From Xanthomonas arboricola pv. guizotiae (GTDB taxonomy: Bacteria > Pseudomonadota > Gammaproteobacteria > Xanthomonadales > Xanthomonadaceae): a DNA stretch of 32,392 nt. Under the pieces are notes generated by a model. It searched no databases and was not told the origin of the DNA. It worked only from the letters and a program-made list of their open reading frames with translations. Made by a program: the position numbers and the translations under genes. Within the stretch, counting starts at the first letter, position 1. Each line of letters opens with the position of its first letter. Positions 7,815 to 15,904 of the stretch are shown here, piece after piece. The stretch is taken from assembly GCF_002940205.1 (NCBI RefSeq), contig NZ_MDSK01000015.1:1-32392 (forward strand). The letters are read 5' to 3'.

Positions 7815-7834
7815 GCCCTGCACCGTGATGGACG

Positions 7835-7866
7835 ACCAGCAAGCCCCGCATGCGGGGCTTGCTGGT
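7835..7866. terminator. bidirectional terminator between the porin and mesD
   Basis: A perfect 16-bp self-complementary repeat (ACCAGCAAGCCCCGCA and its reverse complement) is centred at 7850/7851, 20 bases after the porin stop. Its convergent position suggests it serves both genes. Confidence 0.7.
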
Positions 7867-7964
7867 TGGTGCGTCGCGAGCCGTGGTGGCCACTTGCGAC
7901 GGCAGGATGGCGCTAGCCGCCGCCCTGTTGCTTCGGCTGCCGATCAAACGCCAGCACCGGCGCG

Positions 7965-8996
7965 CTAGCGGGCCGCCAGTTCTGCGCGAATGATGTCTGC
8001 GCCTGCGCTGAGTGCCTTGAGCTTGCCTCTTGCAACGTCCCGGGCCAGAGGCGCCATCCCGCAGTTGGTGGACGGGTAGAGCTTGTCGGCATCGACGAAG
8101 CACAGCGCCTTGCGCAGCGTAGCGGCCACTTCCTCCGGCGTTTCGATCGTAGTGCTTGCCACGTCGATGGCTCCGACCATCACCTTCTTGCCGCGCACCA
8201 GTTCGATCAGGTCGATCGGCACGTGCGAGTTCTGGCACTCCAGCGAGATGATGTCGAGCGTGGATGTCTGCAGCTTGGGAAACGACTCTTCGTACTGACG
8301 CCACTCCGACCCCAGGGTCTGCTTCCAGTCGGTATTGGCCTTGATGCCGTAGCCGTAGCAGATGTGGACGGCGGTTTCGCAGGTGAGCCCTTCGACCGCA
8401 CGCTCGAGGGTGGCAACACCCCAGTCGTTGACCTCGTCGAAGAAGACATTGAAGGCCGGCTCGTCGAACTGGATGATGTCCACGCCGGCCGCTTCAAGCT
8501 CCCTGGCTTCCTGGTTGAGGATGACGGCAAATTCCCACGCCAGCTTTTCGCGGCTTTTGTAGTGCGCGTCAAAGAGGGTGTCGATCATCGTCATGGGGCC
8601 AGGCAGCGCCCATTTGATCGGCTGACGGGTCTGCTGGCGCAGGAACCTGGCATCGTCCACGAACACCGGCCTGGGGCGGCTCACCGCGCCAACGACGGTG
8701 GGGACGCTGGCGTCATAGCGATTGCGGATCCTGACGGTTTCGCGCTTCTCGAAATCGACGCCGCTGAGGTGTTCGATGAAGGTGGTGACGAAATGCTGGC
8801 GGGTCTGCTCGCCGTCACTGACGATATCGATGCCGGCGTGCTGCTGTTCCTGCAGCGACAGGCGCAATGCATCGTGCTTGCCTTCGATCAGTTCGGCGTC
8901 CTGCAGTTTCCAGGGAGACCAGAGTTTCTCCGGCTGTGCGAGCCAGGACGGCTTGGGCAGGCTGCCGGCGGTGGAGGTAGGGAGCAGCTTTTTCAT
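7965..8996 (-). CDS. mesD: folate-independent methionine synthase, core-MetE (MesD-type)
   Basis: The 343-residue protein corresponds only to the C-terminal catalytic barrel of cobalamin-independent methionine synthase. The zinc/homocysteine ligands are intact: His211 and Cys213 (HICYGY), Glu253 (SLECQNS) and Cys312 (STNCGMAP). FDEPAF at 178-182 and SDGEQTR at 60-66 are also typical. The N-terminal half, which binds polyglutamyl methyltetrahydrofolate in full MetE, is absent, so the methyl donor must differ. The adjacent DUF1852 gene marks it as the MesD family, which makes methionine together with MesX and needs oxygen. It lies 28 bases after mesX and is probably co-transcribed with it. The actual methyl donor is not known from the sequence. 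Confidence 0.85.
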   Translation of the reverse strand: MKKLLPTSTAGSLPKPSWLAQPEKLWSPWKLQDAELIEGKHDALRLSLQEQQHAGIDIVSDGEQTRQHFVTTFIEHLSGVDFEKRETVRIRNRYDASVPTVVGAVSRPRPVFVDDARFLRQQTRQPIKWALPGPMTMIDTLFDAHYKSREKLAWEFAVILNQEARELEAAGVDIIQFDEPAFNVFFDEVNDWGVATLERAVEGLTCETAVHICYGYGIKANTDWKQTLGSEWRQYEESFPKLQTSTLDIISLECQNSHVPIDLIELVRGKKVMVGAIDVASTTIETPEEVAATLRKALCFVDADKLYPSTNCGMAPLARDVARGKLKALSAGADIIRAELAAR

Positions 8997-9024
8997 GATG
9001 AGTGGTGTCTTGCGTTCTTGTTGA

Positions 9025-10008
9025 TCAGACAGCGTGGTGGGAGACCCACTGCGCGAGAATCTTGCCGTAGGGCCTGATGAAGTGCTCCTCGGTGAATTTG
9101 CCCTGCGTCACCGCGAGCTGGCTGCGCTCTTCCCGGTCGTAGACGATCTGGGTAGAGGAATAATCCTGGTGCTTCAGGCTCGGCTGGTAGACGGCCCCCG
9201 CCGCGGAATTGGCGTTGTAGATTTCCGGGCGGTAAATCTTCTGAAACGTCTCCATGGTGCTGATGGTGCCGATCAGCTCCAGGTTGGTGTAGTCGTTGAG
9301 CAGGTCGCCGAAGAAGTAAAAAGCCAACGGGGCGACGCTGTTGGGAGGCATGAAATAACGCACCTGCAGGCCCATCTTCTCGAAGTAGCGATCGGTCAGG
9401 GAAAATTCGTCCTGCCTGTATTCGATGCCCAGGACGGGGTGCCGGTTGCCGGTTCGGTGATAGACCCTGCTGCTGGAGACGCTGATGCAGATGACCGGCG
9501 GCTTGGCGAAGCGCGCCGTATAGGCGTCCGAGTCCACGAAGTGCTTGAACAACTTTCCGTGCAGGCTGCCGAAATCGTTCGGGACACTGAAGCCGGATGC
9601 ATCCTGATTGTGCGCCGGCAACAGCACGCTGAAATCGTAGTCGCGCACGTAGGAGGAAAAATTATTCCCTGCAATGCCATCGATGCGCGCGCCGCTCGTC
9701 TTGTCGAGGATGCTGGGCTTCAATATCTCGATCAACGGGAATGCATCGCCGCTTTCGGTCTCGCCGATGTTCATCTCGACAGAGATGATGTCCAGTTCCA
9801 CCGCATAGCGGTCGCGGGTGGGGTTGTCCCAATGCGCCAGGTCGTTGCAGCGGTTGTCGATCATCGCAAGCGTGTTGCGCAGGTTTTCCTGCCGACGCTG
9901 GCCCCTGGCCAGGTTGGCAAAGTTCGTCGTGTTGCGCGTATTGGCCGCGGGACGGTAGTCCTGGTCGAACCGCTGACGTTTGATGCTGAAGGTGAATTCT
10001 TGAGTCAT
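9025..10008 (-). CDS. mesX: DUF1852 protein MesX, partner of MesD
   Basis: The 327-residue soluble protein matches the DUF1852 family, whose members sit almost always beside core-MetE genes. Characteristic stretches include TFSIKRQRFDQDYRPAANT at the N-terminus, ISVEMNIGETESGDAFPL, and EHFIRPYGKILAQWVSHH at the C-terminus. Genetic work on other bacteria named this protein MesX and found it necessary for MesD-dependent methionine synthesis; its chemistry is unresolved. No cofactor motif is obvious. ATG 10008 is chosen because residues before MTQEFTFS lack family resemblance. A 168-base gap separates it from the flavin reductase gene upstream, and all three genes run in the same direction. Confidence 0.85.
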   Translation of the reverse strand: MTQEFTFSIKRQRFDQDYRPAANTRNTTNFANLARGQRRQENLRNTLAMIDNRCNDLAHWDNPTRDRYAVELDIISVEMNIGETESGDAFPLIEILKPSILDKTSGARIDGIAGNNFSSYVRDYDFSVLLPAHNQDASGFSVPNDFGSLHGKLFKHFVDSDAYTARFAKPPVICISVSSSRVYHRTGNRHPVLGIEYRQDEFSLTDRYFEKMGLQVRYFMPPNSVAPLAFYFFGDLLNDYTNLELIGTISTMETFQKIYRPEIYNANSAAGAVYQPSLKHQDYSSTQIVYDREERSQLAVTQGKFTEEHFIRPYGKILAQWVSHHAV

Positions 10009-10176
10009 TGCAAGCTGACGCCTTGTTTCCGAAATTGAATACGAGCGCAGGTCTCGGCGCAGGGGTGGATCCCTGCTGGATGGATGCCGGAACTCCGGAT
10101 CGGTGGGCAATCGCCAACGAGTCCCGTGGCCGGCGAAGGGTGTGGTGGCCCGCCGGGCAACCGTGGCTGGATGGCC

Positions 10177-10770
10177 TCAGGCCGCGGCCACGTTTTCTGC
10201 GGCGATGGCACCTGCCTGCCGCGTCAATGCGATCAGCGGCAATGCCCGCTGCACCGCCAGCCTGGCCCGCTCGGCCAGGGCCTCGTTGTGCACGCGGTAG
10301 TCCAGGAAGTCGCGGTCGGTGGCGTAAACGCCCAGCGGCAAGGTGCGCGCCTGGAAGAAGCTGAAAAGTGGCCGCAGCTGGTGGTCGATCACCAGCGCAT
10401 GGCGCTCGCTGCCGCCGGTCGCCGCCAACAGCACCGGGGTGTCGATCAAGGCATCCTGGTGGATGAAGTCGAAGAAGTGCTTGAACAGCCCGGTGTAGGA
10501 GCCGCGATAGACCGGCGTGGTCACCACCACCATGTCGGCCTGCTCCACGGCGGCAAGTTCCTGCTCCACCGTTGCCGGCAGCTGCGAGCGCCACACCGCA
10601 CCGGCGAACTGCGGCGCCAACGCCCCGAGTTCGATCAGGTGTTGCTCGCACGGCACCGCAGCGGCAATCAACGCCAGCAGGTGCTCGGCCAGGGCGGCGG
10701 CCTTGGAGGGGCGCTGCAGCCCGCCGGAGACCGCGACGACGCGGAGGGGACGTGGCACGTTGACAGTCAT
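10177..10770 (-). CDS. NAD(P)H-dependent FMN reductase (MsuE-like)
   Basis: The 197-residue flavodoxin-fold protein has the NADPH-dependent FMN reductase pattern: VVAVSGGLQRPSKAAALA near the N-terminus (FMN phosphate loop) and VVVTTPVYRGSYTGLFKHF near residue 83. It most resembles MsuE/SsuE-type reductases, which supply FMNH2 to two-component monooxygenases. ATG 10770 is favoured over the TTG at 10818, which would place 16 unrelated residues in front and overlap the presumed operator. It leads the minus-strand group with mesX and mesD. Because MesD/MesX activity needs oxygen, a reduced-flavin supply would make sense; this is inference. Regulation by the divergent MetR-like gene is likely. Confidence 0.88.
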   Translation of the reverse strand: MTVNVPRPLRVVAVSGGLQRPSKAAALAEHLLALIAAAVPCEQHLIELGALAPQFAGAVWRSQLPATVEQELAAVEQADMVVVTTPVYRGSYTGLFKHFFDFIHQDALIDTPVLLAATGGSERHALVIDHQLRPLFSFFQARTLPLGVYATDRDFLDYRVHNEALAERARLAVQRALPLIALTRQAGAIAAENVAAA

Positions 10771-10818
10771 GCGGGTTGACCTGAAACGACGAACCCCGAT
10801 GCTAGGGCTCGCATTCAA

Positions 10819-10841
10819 TGAAGTAAAATGGTGTTATTTCA
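10819..10841. promoter_or_regulatory. candidate MetR-like operator
   Basis: The dyad TGAAGTAA-N7-TTATTTCA matches itself at 7 of 8 positions per arm. It sits in the 97-bp region between the divergent flavin-reductase and MetR-like genes. The TGAA/TTCA half-sites are those of MetR sites (TGAA-N5-TTCA), though the spacing between them is longer. A second TTCA-A-TGAA palindrome overlaps at 10815-10823. The region is A/T-rich compared with its flanks, as a promoter would be. Confidence 0.45.
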
Positions 10842-10867
10842 ACAATCCATGAATTCTGATCATCTGA

Positions 10868-11779
10868 ATGCTTGAGCGCATCCATCTCACCATCGTCCAG
10901 CAGGTCGAGCAGCAAGGCTCGCTGACCGCCGCCGCCGGCGTGCTGAACCTGACCCAGTCGGCGCTGAGCCACAGCATGAAGAAGCTGGAGCAACAGCTGG
11001 GCACCGACGTGTGGCTGCGCGAGGGACGCAACCTGCGCCTGACCCAGGCCGGCCAGTACCTGCTGGCGGTGGCGAACCGGGTACTGCCGCAACTGGATCT
11101 GGCCGAGGAGCGCCTGGGCCAGTTCGCACAGGGCGAACGCGGCGCGCTGCGCATCGGCATGGAATGCCATCCCTGCTACCAGTGGCTGCTCAAGCTGGTG
11201 GCGCCCTATCTGGCCACTTGGCCGGATGTGGATGTGGACGTCAAGCAGAAGTTCCAGTTCGGCGGTATCGGCGCGCTGTTCGGCTACGAGATCGATCTGC
11301 TGGTCACGCCCGACCCGCTGTACAAGCCCGGGCTGCGGTTCGAGCCGGTGTTCGACTACGAGCAGGTGCTGGTCGTGGCCAAGGGCCATGCGCTGGCGTC
11401 GGCGGCCTACGTCAAGCCCCAGCAACTGACGCGGGAAGTGCTCATCAGCTATCCGGTGGATCTCGAACGCCTGGACATCTACAGCCAGTTCCTGCTGCCG
11501 GCCGGTGTCACGCCCAGGCGCCACAAGGCCATCGAAACCACCGACATCATGATGCAGATGGTGGCCAGTGGCCGCGGCGTGGCCGCCATGCCACGCTGGC
11601 TGGTGGAGGAATACGCCGCCAGGATGGACGTGGTGCCAGTGCGGCTGGGTGCGCGCGGCATTCCGAAGCAGATCTTCCTGGGCGCACGCGAGGCAGATAT
11701 CGCCGTCGACTACCTGCGCGCCTTCATCGAACTGGCCCGCCAACCTGCCGATGGCACCACGACATCCGGAGCCCACTGA
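10868..11779 (+). CDS. LysR-family regulator, MetR-like
   Basis: The 303-residue protein has an N-terminal winged helix-turn-helix (residues 1-60, with [20 protein letters not shown]) and a C-terminal LysR effector domain. It carries the MetR-typical [10 protein letters not shown] stretch at 99-108, comparable to ECHSCIQWL in E. coli MetR, whose coinducer is homocysteine, and FDYEQVLVV further on. It diverges from the flavin reductase, mesX and mesD genes, so homocysteine-responsive control of that methionine synthase is a good prediction. Its TGA overlaps the ATG of queH (TGATG), implying translational coupling. The start ATG 10868 gives the usual LysR length. It could be a second MetR paralogue rather than the global one. 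Confidence 0.87.
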   Translation: MLERIHLTIVQQVEQQGSLTAAAGVLNLTQSALSHSMKKLEQQLGTDVWLREGRNLRLTQAGQYLLAVANRVLPQLDLAEERLGQFAQGERGALRIGMECHPCYQWLLKLVAPYLATWPDVDVDVKQKFQFGGIGALFGYEIDLLVTPDPLYKPGLRFEPVFDYEQVLVVAKGHALASAAYVKPQQLTREVLISYPVDLERLDIYSQFLLPAGVTPRRHKAIETTDIMMQMVASGRGVAAMPRWLVEEYAARMDVVPVRLGARGIPKQIFLGAREADIAVDYLRAFIELARQPADGTTTSGAH

Positions 11780-12444
11780 TGGATACCACCGCAACCCGCA
11801 CGCCACTCCCCCTGCCTGCCGGCCACGACAAGGTGTTGCTGCATTCCTGCTGCGCGCCATGCTCCGGCGAGGTGATGGAGGCCATGCTGGCGTCCGGCGT
11901 CGACTACACCATCTTCTTCTACAACCCCAACATTCATCCGCGCAAGGAATACGAGCTGCGCAAGGACGAGAACATCCGCTTTGCCGAGCAGTGCGGCGTG
12001 CCCTTCGTCGATGCCGACTACGATCGGGACAACTGGTTCGAGCGGGCCCGCGGGATGGAGAACGAACCCGAGCGCGGCGTGCGTTGCACCATGTGCTTCG
12101 ACATGCGCTTTGAACGCACCGCGCTGTATGCGCACGAGCACGGCTTCCCGGTGATCACCAGCTCGCTGGGCATCTCGCGCTGGAAGAACATGCAGCAGAT
12201 CAACGACTGCGGCGTACGCGCTGCGGCCAGGTATCCGGGCCTGGTGTACTGGGAATACAACTGGCGCAAGGGCGGCGGTTCCTCGCGCATGGTCGAGATC
12301 AGCAAGCGCGAGAACTTCTACCAGCAGGAATACTGCGGCTGCGTCTACTCGCTGCGCGACACCAATCGGCACCGCGTGGAAAGCGGGCGCAATCGCATAC
12401 AACTGGGTATGAAATTCTACGGCGATGCGGAACAGGACGATTGA
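11779..12444 (+). CDS. queH: epoxyqueuosine reductase QueH
   Basis: The 221-residue protein matches QueH (DUF208), the non-cobalamin enzyme that reduces epoxyqueuosine to queuosine in tRNA wobble positions. The Cys pattern is complete: HSCCAPCSG at 22-30, CTMC at 103-106, and CGC at 186-188, which bind an iron-sulfur cluster and a further metal. Other conserved stretches are [13 protein letters not shown] and [10 protein letters not shown]. The start ATG overlaps the stop of the MetR-like gene by one base, so expression is tied to that gene. There is no obvious functional link to methionine except that queuosine synthesis consumes S-adenosylmethionine, in the QueA step. Confidence 0.93.
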   Translation: MDTTATRTPLPLPAGHDKVLLHSCCAPCSGEVMEAMLASGVDYTIFFYNPNIHPRKEYELRKDENIRFAEQCGVPFVDADYDRDNWFERARGMENEPERGVRCTMCFDMRFERTALYAHEHGFPVITSSLGISRWKNMQQINDCGVRAAARYPGLVYWEYNWRKGGGSSRMVEISKRENFYQQEYCGCVYSLRDTNRHRVESGRNRIQLGMKFYGDAEQDD

Positions 12445-12558
12445 GTGCCCGCGGGTCATGGGGCGCGGCCGGGATTTCGATGTGCTCTTGGCTCCTGCCC
12501 GCTCGATCGGGGCTGACGCAGCGGCGCAGCCAATCACCACGACAGGACGGCAACACCC

Positions 12559-13434
12559 TTGATCGATCCGGACACGCCCAGCCTCGCCAGCCCCATCACC
12601 GAGGCCTATTCGCTGGAGATCAGCGCAAAGCACATTGCCGGGCTGGCTGCAGCGGCGCCCCGGATCACGCATGGCGCAACCATTGCCATCCCCTACCTGC
12701 CCAACCAGGACGACGACGCGCGGCTGGCCGCGGCACGGGTGGTGCGCACACTCGGCTTTCAGCCGATGCCGCATCTGTCCGCGCGCCGCATCGCCTCGCG
12801 CGAGCAGCTCCACGCCTTCGTCAGCCGCGCCGTCGAGGAAGCCGGCATCGAGCGCTGCCTGGTGATTGCGGGCGATCCGCCTGCTCCGCTCGGGCCGTTT
12901 GCGGACAGCTTGTCGCTGCTCGATACCGGGATCTTTGAGCGCTCCGGCATCCGGACCATCGCCGTGGCGGGGCATCCGGAAGGACATCCGAGCATGCCTG
13001 CAACCGATCGATGGGAGGTGCTGCAACGCAAGTGTCGCAGCATCGCCGAGCGCGGCATGGCGCCGCTGATCGTCACCCAGTTCGCGTTCGATGCCGACAT
13101 CGTGCTGACGTGGTTGCAGGCGCTGCGCGCGCACGGCATTGCACATCCCGTGCGCGTGGGCGTACCCGGTCCTGCCGGCGTGGCAGTGCTCGCACGCTAT
13201 GCCGCCAGCTGCGGTGTCGGCGCATGCGCATCGATGCTGTCCAAATACGGCATCTCGCTCGGCAAGCTGTTGGGCACCGCAGGGCCGGATCGTTTTGTCG
13301 ATCGGCTGGCCAGTGGCCTGACTGATGCGCACGGTGAGGTCCACATGCACTTCTATCCCTTCGGCGGCATCGCACAGACTGTCGCGTGGGTGGAGCAATA
13401 CCGCTCCCGCTCCGCGCGGGTTCAGGCGGACTGA
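12559..13434 (+). CDS. methylenetetrahydrofolate reductase-like protein
   Basis: The 291-residue TIM-barrel protein resembles the MetF family. It shows MPHLSARRI at 70-78, LVIAGDPPAP near 101-110 (the GD region contacting flavin in MetF), AVAGHPEGHPS at 136-145, and TQFAFD at 173-178. MetF reduces 5,10-methylene- to 5-methyl-tetrahydrofolate using FAD. The start is unusual: an in-frame TGA at 12514 and the lack of ATG or GTG leave TTG 12559, with AGGA about 11 bases upstream. It lies 114 bases after queH. It is more divergent than a housekeeping MetF and could be a paralogue working in demethylation or in the nearby methionine pathway. A perfect 14-bp palindrome follows at 13439-13452. No gene is seen between 13453 and 13709. 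Confidence 0.8.
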   Translation: MIDPDTPSLASPITEAYSLEISAKHIAGLAAAAPRITHGATIAIPYLPNQDDDARLAAARVVRTLGFQPMPHLSARRIASREQLHAFVSRAVEEAGIERCLVIAGDPPAPLGPFADSLSLLDTGIFERSGIRTIAVAGHPEGHPSMPATDRWEVLQRKCRSIAERGMAPLIVTQFAFDADIVLTWLQALRAHGIAHPVRVGVPGPAGVAVLARYAASCGVGACASMLSKYGISLGKLLGTAGPDRFVDRLASGLTDAHGEVHMHFYPFGGIAQTVAWVEQYRSRSARVQAD

Positions 13435-13709
13435 GGCGCGCCGAATTCGGCGTTGCAGATCGACCGCAGACCTCTGATGTTCATCAGGCAATGCGCCGTG
13501 GAACTCGGCATCTCCACGACCTCGATCACACTCTGTACTTTTTAGTTCTGGTGGGTTGTTTGCTGCGCGTGAGGTGCTGCGGCGCACAGCAGACCTGTCA
13601 CACATGCGGGGTATAACCATCGGCGAATCGCGGCGAGGGGGCGCTGCATCCGATGCCGTTGCCATGCGCGGCGGCATCGCTTCTGCAACGTTCAAGGAGA
13701 GATGTCGCC

Positions 13710-15645
13710 ATGCCGAAGCCGTCGCTGTTGTCCTTGCTGTGCGCCCTGTCGCTGGTCTCCATGCCGCTTGCCGCGGCCGAGCTGCAGCCCAAACAACTGG
13801 CTGGCCCACCGGAGGAGTTCGCGCAGATGCGCGCGCCTGATCCGGCCGAGTCGGCGATCCTGTCCAAGAGCGCCTTGCTGCCGGTGGAATTGACGCCGGC
13901 CGGCACCTCCGCACGTTGGCAAGGCACCTTGCCGGTGGAAAACGGCCATCTGCGTTTCATGGTGCTGGCCGGCGACCAGCCGTGGGAGGCGGCAGTGACT
14001 GCACCACCCACGGCCGGCGCGCGCGCGGCGGCCGTTGCACCGCAACTGCAGACACAACGCACATTGCTGGGCAGTGCCGAGAGCGGCAGCAGCGGCATGC
14101 GTTACGCGGTGGAGTCCGCGCAGAACGGCAACTGGGCGCTGACGCTGCAATCGGCGGCACCGGTGGCGCAACGCGGGTATGTGCTGATGGAAGGCGATGC
14201 GCGCACGCAGCTGGCTTCGTACCCGCGCCATCGTCGGCAGTAGGTCGGCCAGTCGCTGACGCTCAACGCCTTGCTCAGCGGCAACGATGCAGGCGGCGCG
14301 AGCTTGCTTGCTGCACAGGCGGGGCAGATCGAGACAGCGAGCCTGCGTGTGATCGACCCGCAAGGCGGCATCCGCACGCTGCCGATGGCCGATGACGGAC
14401 AGCACGACGATGGCGCTGCCGGCGATGGCGTGTATGGCGGCACGTTCCAACCGACAGCCGAAGGCACCTGGATCGCACAGGTGATCGTGCGCGGTCGCGA
14501 CTAGGCCGGGCAGCCGTTCGTGCGCACCAGCGAGCATGTGTTGCCGGTGCTGGATACTTCCCTGCGTCTGCTCGGCAACGCGCTCAGCGCACGCGCTGCC
14601 GACGGCACCCCGGCTCAGCATTGCCTTGCCGGTCGCCGCACGCGGCAAGGCACCATCGCACTACCGCGTGCTTGGCCAGGTCTGGGGCACCGATGCCACG
14701 GGCAAGGACGTGCCGGTGGCATGGATCGGCGGCATGCTGACGCCGCAGCAAGGCCAGCTACCGTTGAGCCTGGACGAACGCTGGGTCGCGCGTGCCGGCG
14801 CGCGTGCGCCGTTTACGCTACGCGGGCTGCGCATCGAAGACCCGGATCATTACATCCCGCTGGTACAGGCCGACACGCTGCCGTTGCAGCTGCCCGCGTT
14901 GCGCCGCACCAGCATCGCGCGCTCCGCCACTGCGGTCGACGAGAGCATGCGCATGGGGCCGCGTCCGACGACGCTGGCCCGTGCCAGTGCGATGGCGCAA
15001 CCGCAAGCCACGGGGTCGCAACTGGTGCTGGTGCACGGGTATTGCTCCAACGGCGTGTGGCCGCAGGCGCAGTTCACCAATGCGTCCTCGTTCCTTGATG
15101 CCAAACAGAACCGCAGCAACGACCAGTTCGCACAGCGGCTGGCGCAGTTCGCCAGTCAGTGGTCCTCGTTCGCGACGGTGGCGCACAGCCAGGGCGGCAT
15201 GGCCGCGCTGCGTCTGTATACCTACTACTGGAGCGGGCTGGATAACGTCACAGGGGGGCGGGTGATGCAGTCGGTCGGCACGCCGTACCAGGGCACCAAT
15301 CTATCCGGCATTCTGGCAGCGGTGGGCTCGTGGTTCGGCGTGGGTTGCGGCACCAATACCGACCTGACCTACGACGGCGCCAAGGCCTGGCTGCCCGGTA
15401 TTCCGGCCGATGCGCGCGCCAAGGTCAACTACTACACCACCTCGTTCGCCAAGACCAACTGGTACACCAACGACTACTGCAACGCGGCCTCGGACCTGGT
15501 GCTGAACGACCCGGAAGATGGCACCGTGGAGCAGGTCAACGCGCAGCTGCCGGGCGGCGTCAATCGCGGCCACACCACCGGGCAATGCCACACCACCGGC
15601 ATGCGCGACCCGGCGCAGATCTGGATGCCAGCCGCAATGCAGTGA
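13710..15645 (+). pseudogene. broken secreted lipase-like protein (conditioned medium factor type)
   Basis: An intact ancestor would encode about 645 residues. It starts at ATG 13710 behind AAGGAGAG with a clear signal peptide (LSLVSMPLAAAE). The middle holds a calcium-type choice-of-anchor X stretch, DDGQHDDGAAGDGVYGG. The C-terminal part is an alpha/beta hydrolase with VLVHGYCSNGVW and the nucleophile elbow AHSQGGMAA. The reading frame is interrupted by TAG at 14241-14243 and again by TAG at 14502-14504, then shifts by one base near the CCCC run at 14608-14611. From there the +1 frame runs cleanly to TGA at 15643. Similarity continues through all breaks, so this is one decayed gene. Related Xanthomonas proteins are usually annotated as conditioned medium factor; the family name is from memory and less certain than the decay. 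Confidence 0.85.
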
Positions 15646-15689
15646 TGAACGCCAACGCGGCGAGATAATTGCGAGATGATGTGCGATGC

Positions 15690-15717
15690 GATGGTCGGCG
15701 CCTACGCGCCGGCCATC
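15690..15717 (+). terminator. intrinsic terminator after the broken lipase gene
   Basis: A 12-bp stem with one mismatch (GATGGTCGGCGC/GCGCCGGCCATC) and a 4-base loop is followed by TTCTTT. It lies 45 bases after the pseudogene stop. Confidence 0.7.
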
Positions 15718-15904
15718 TTCTTTCACGATCTGCAACGCGCTTCAGCCGGTTTTCTCAAGCATGGGACGCAAGGGGTCTCTGTTCCGGAAGGGCGATGGTG
15801 ACTGTGCCGCAGGCGCTCCCTGGCTATCGAACTCCCCGCTAAGGCGAAACAGTCTTCTCGCGGCCCCGGGCCAGGCCAATATTGCGCCTCGCGTTTCGTC
15901 GCAA

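Noticed and set aside
6090..7823. 577-codon open frame antisense to the phosphate porin
   Set aside because: Composition is the mirror of a high-G+C coding gene (His/Arg/Val/Ala-rich) with no domain; the porin on the other strand is clearly real.
11710..13914. 734-codon open frame antisense to the queH and MetF-like genes
   Set aside because: It is a shadow of high-G+C codon bias with no recognisable motif, and it spans several real genes.
14241..14504. Programmed readthrough or amber recoding in the lipase-like gene
   Set aside because: Two stops plus a separate frameshift in a C-run are better explained by decay, and there is no sign of recoding signals.
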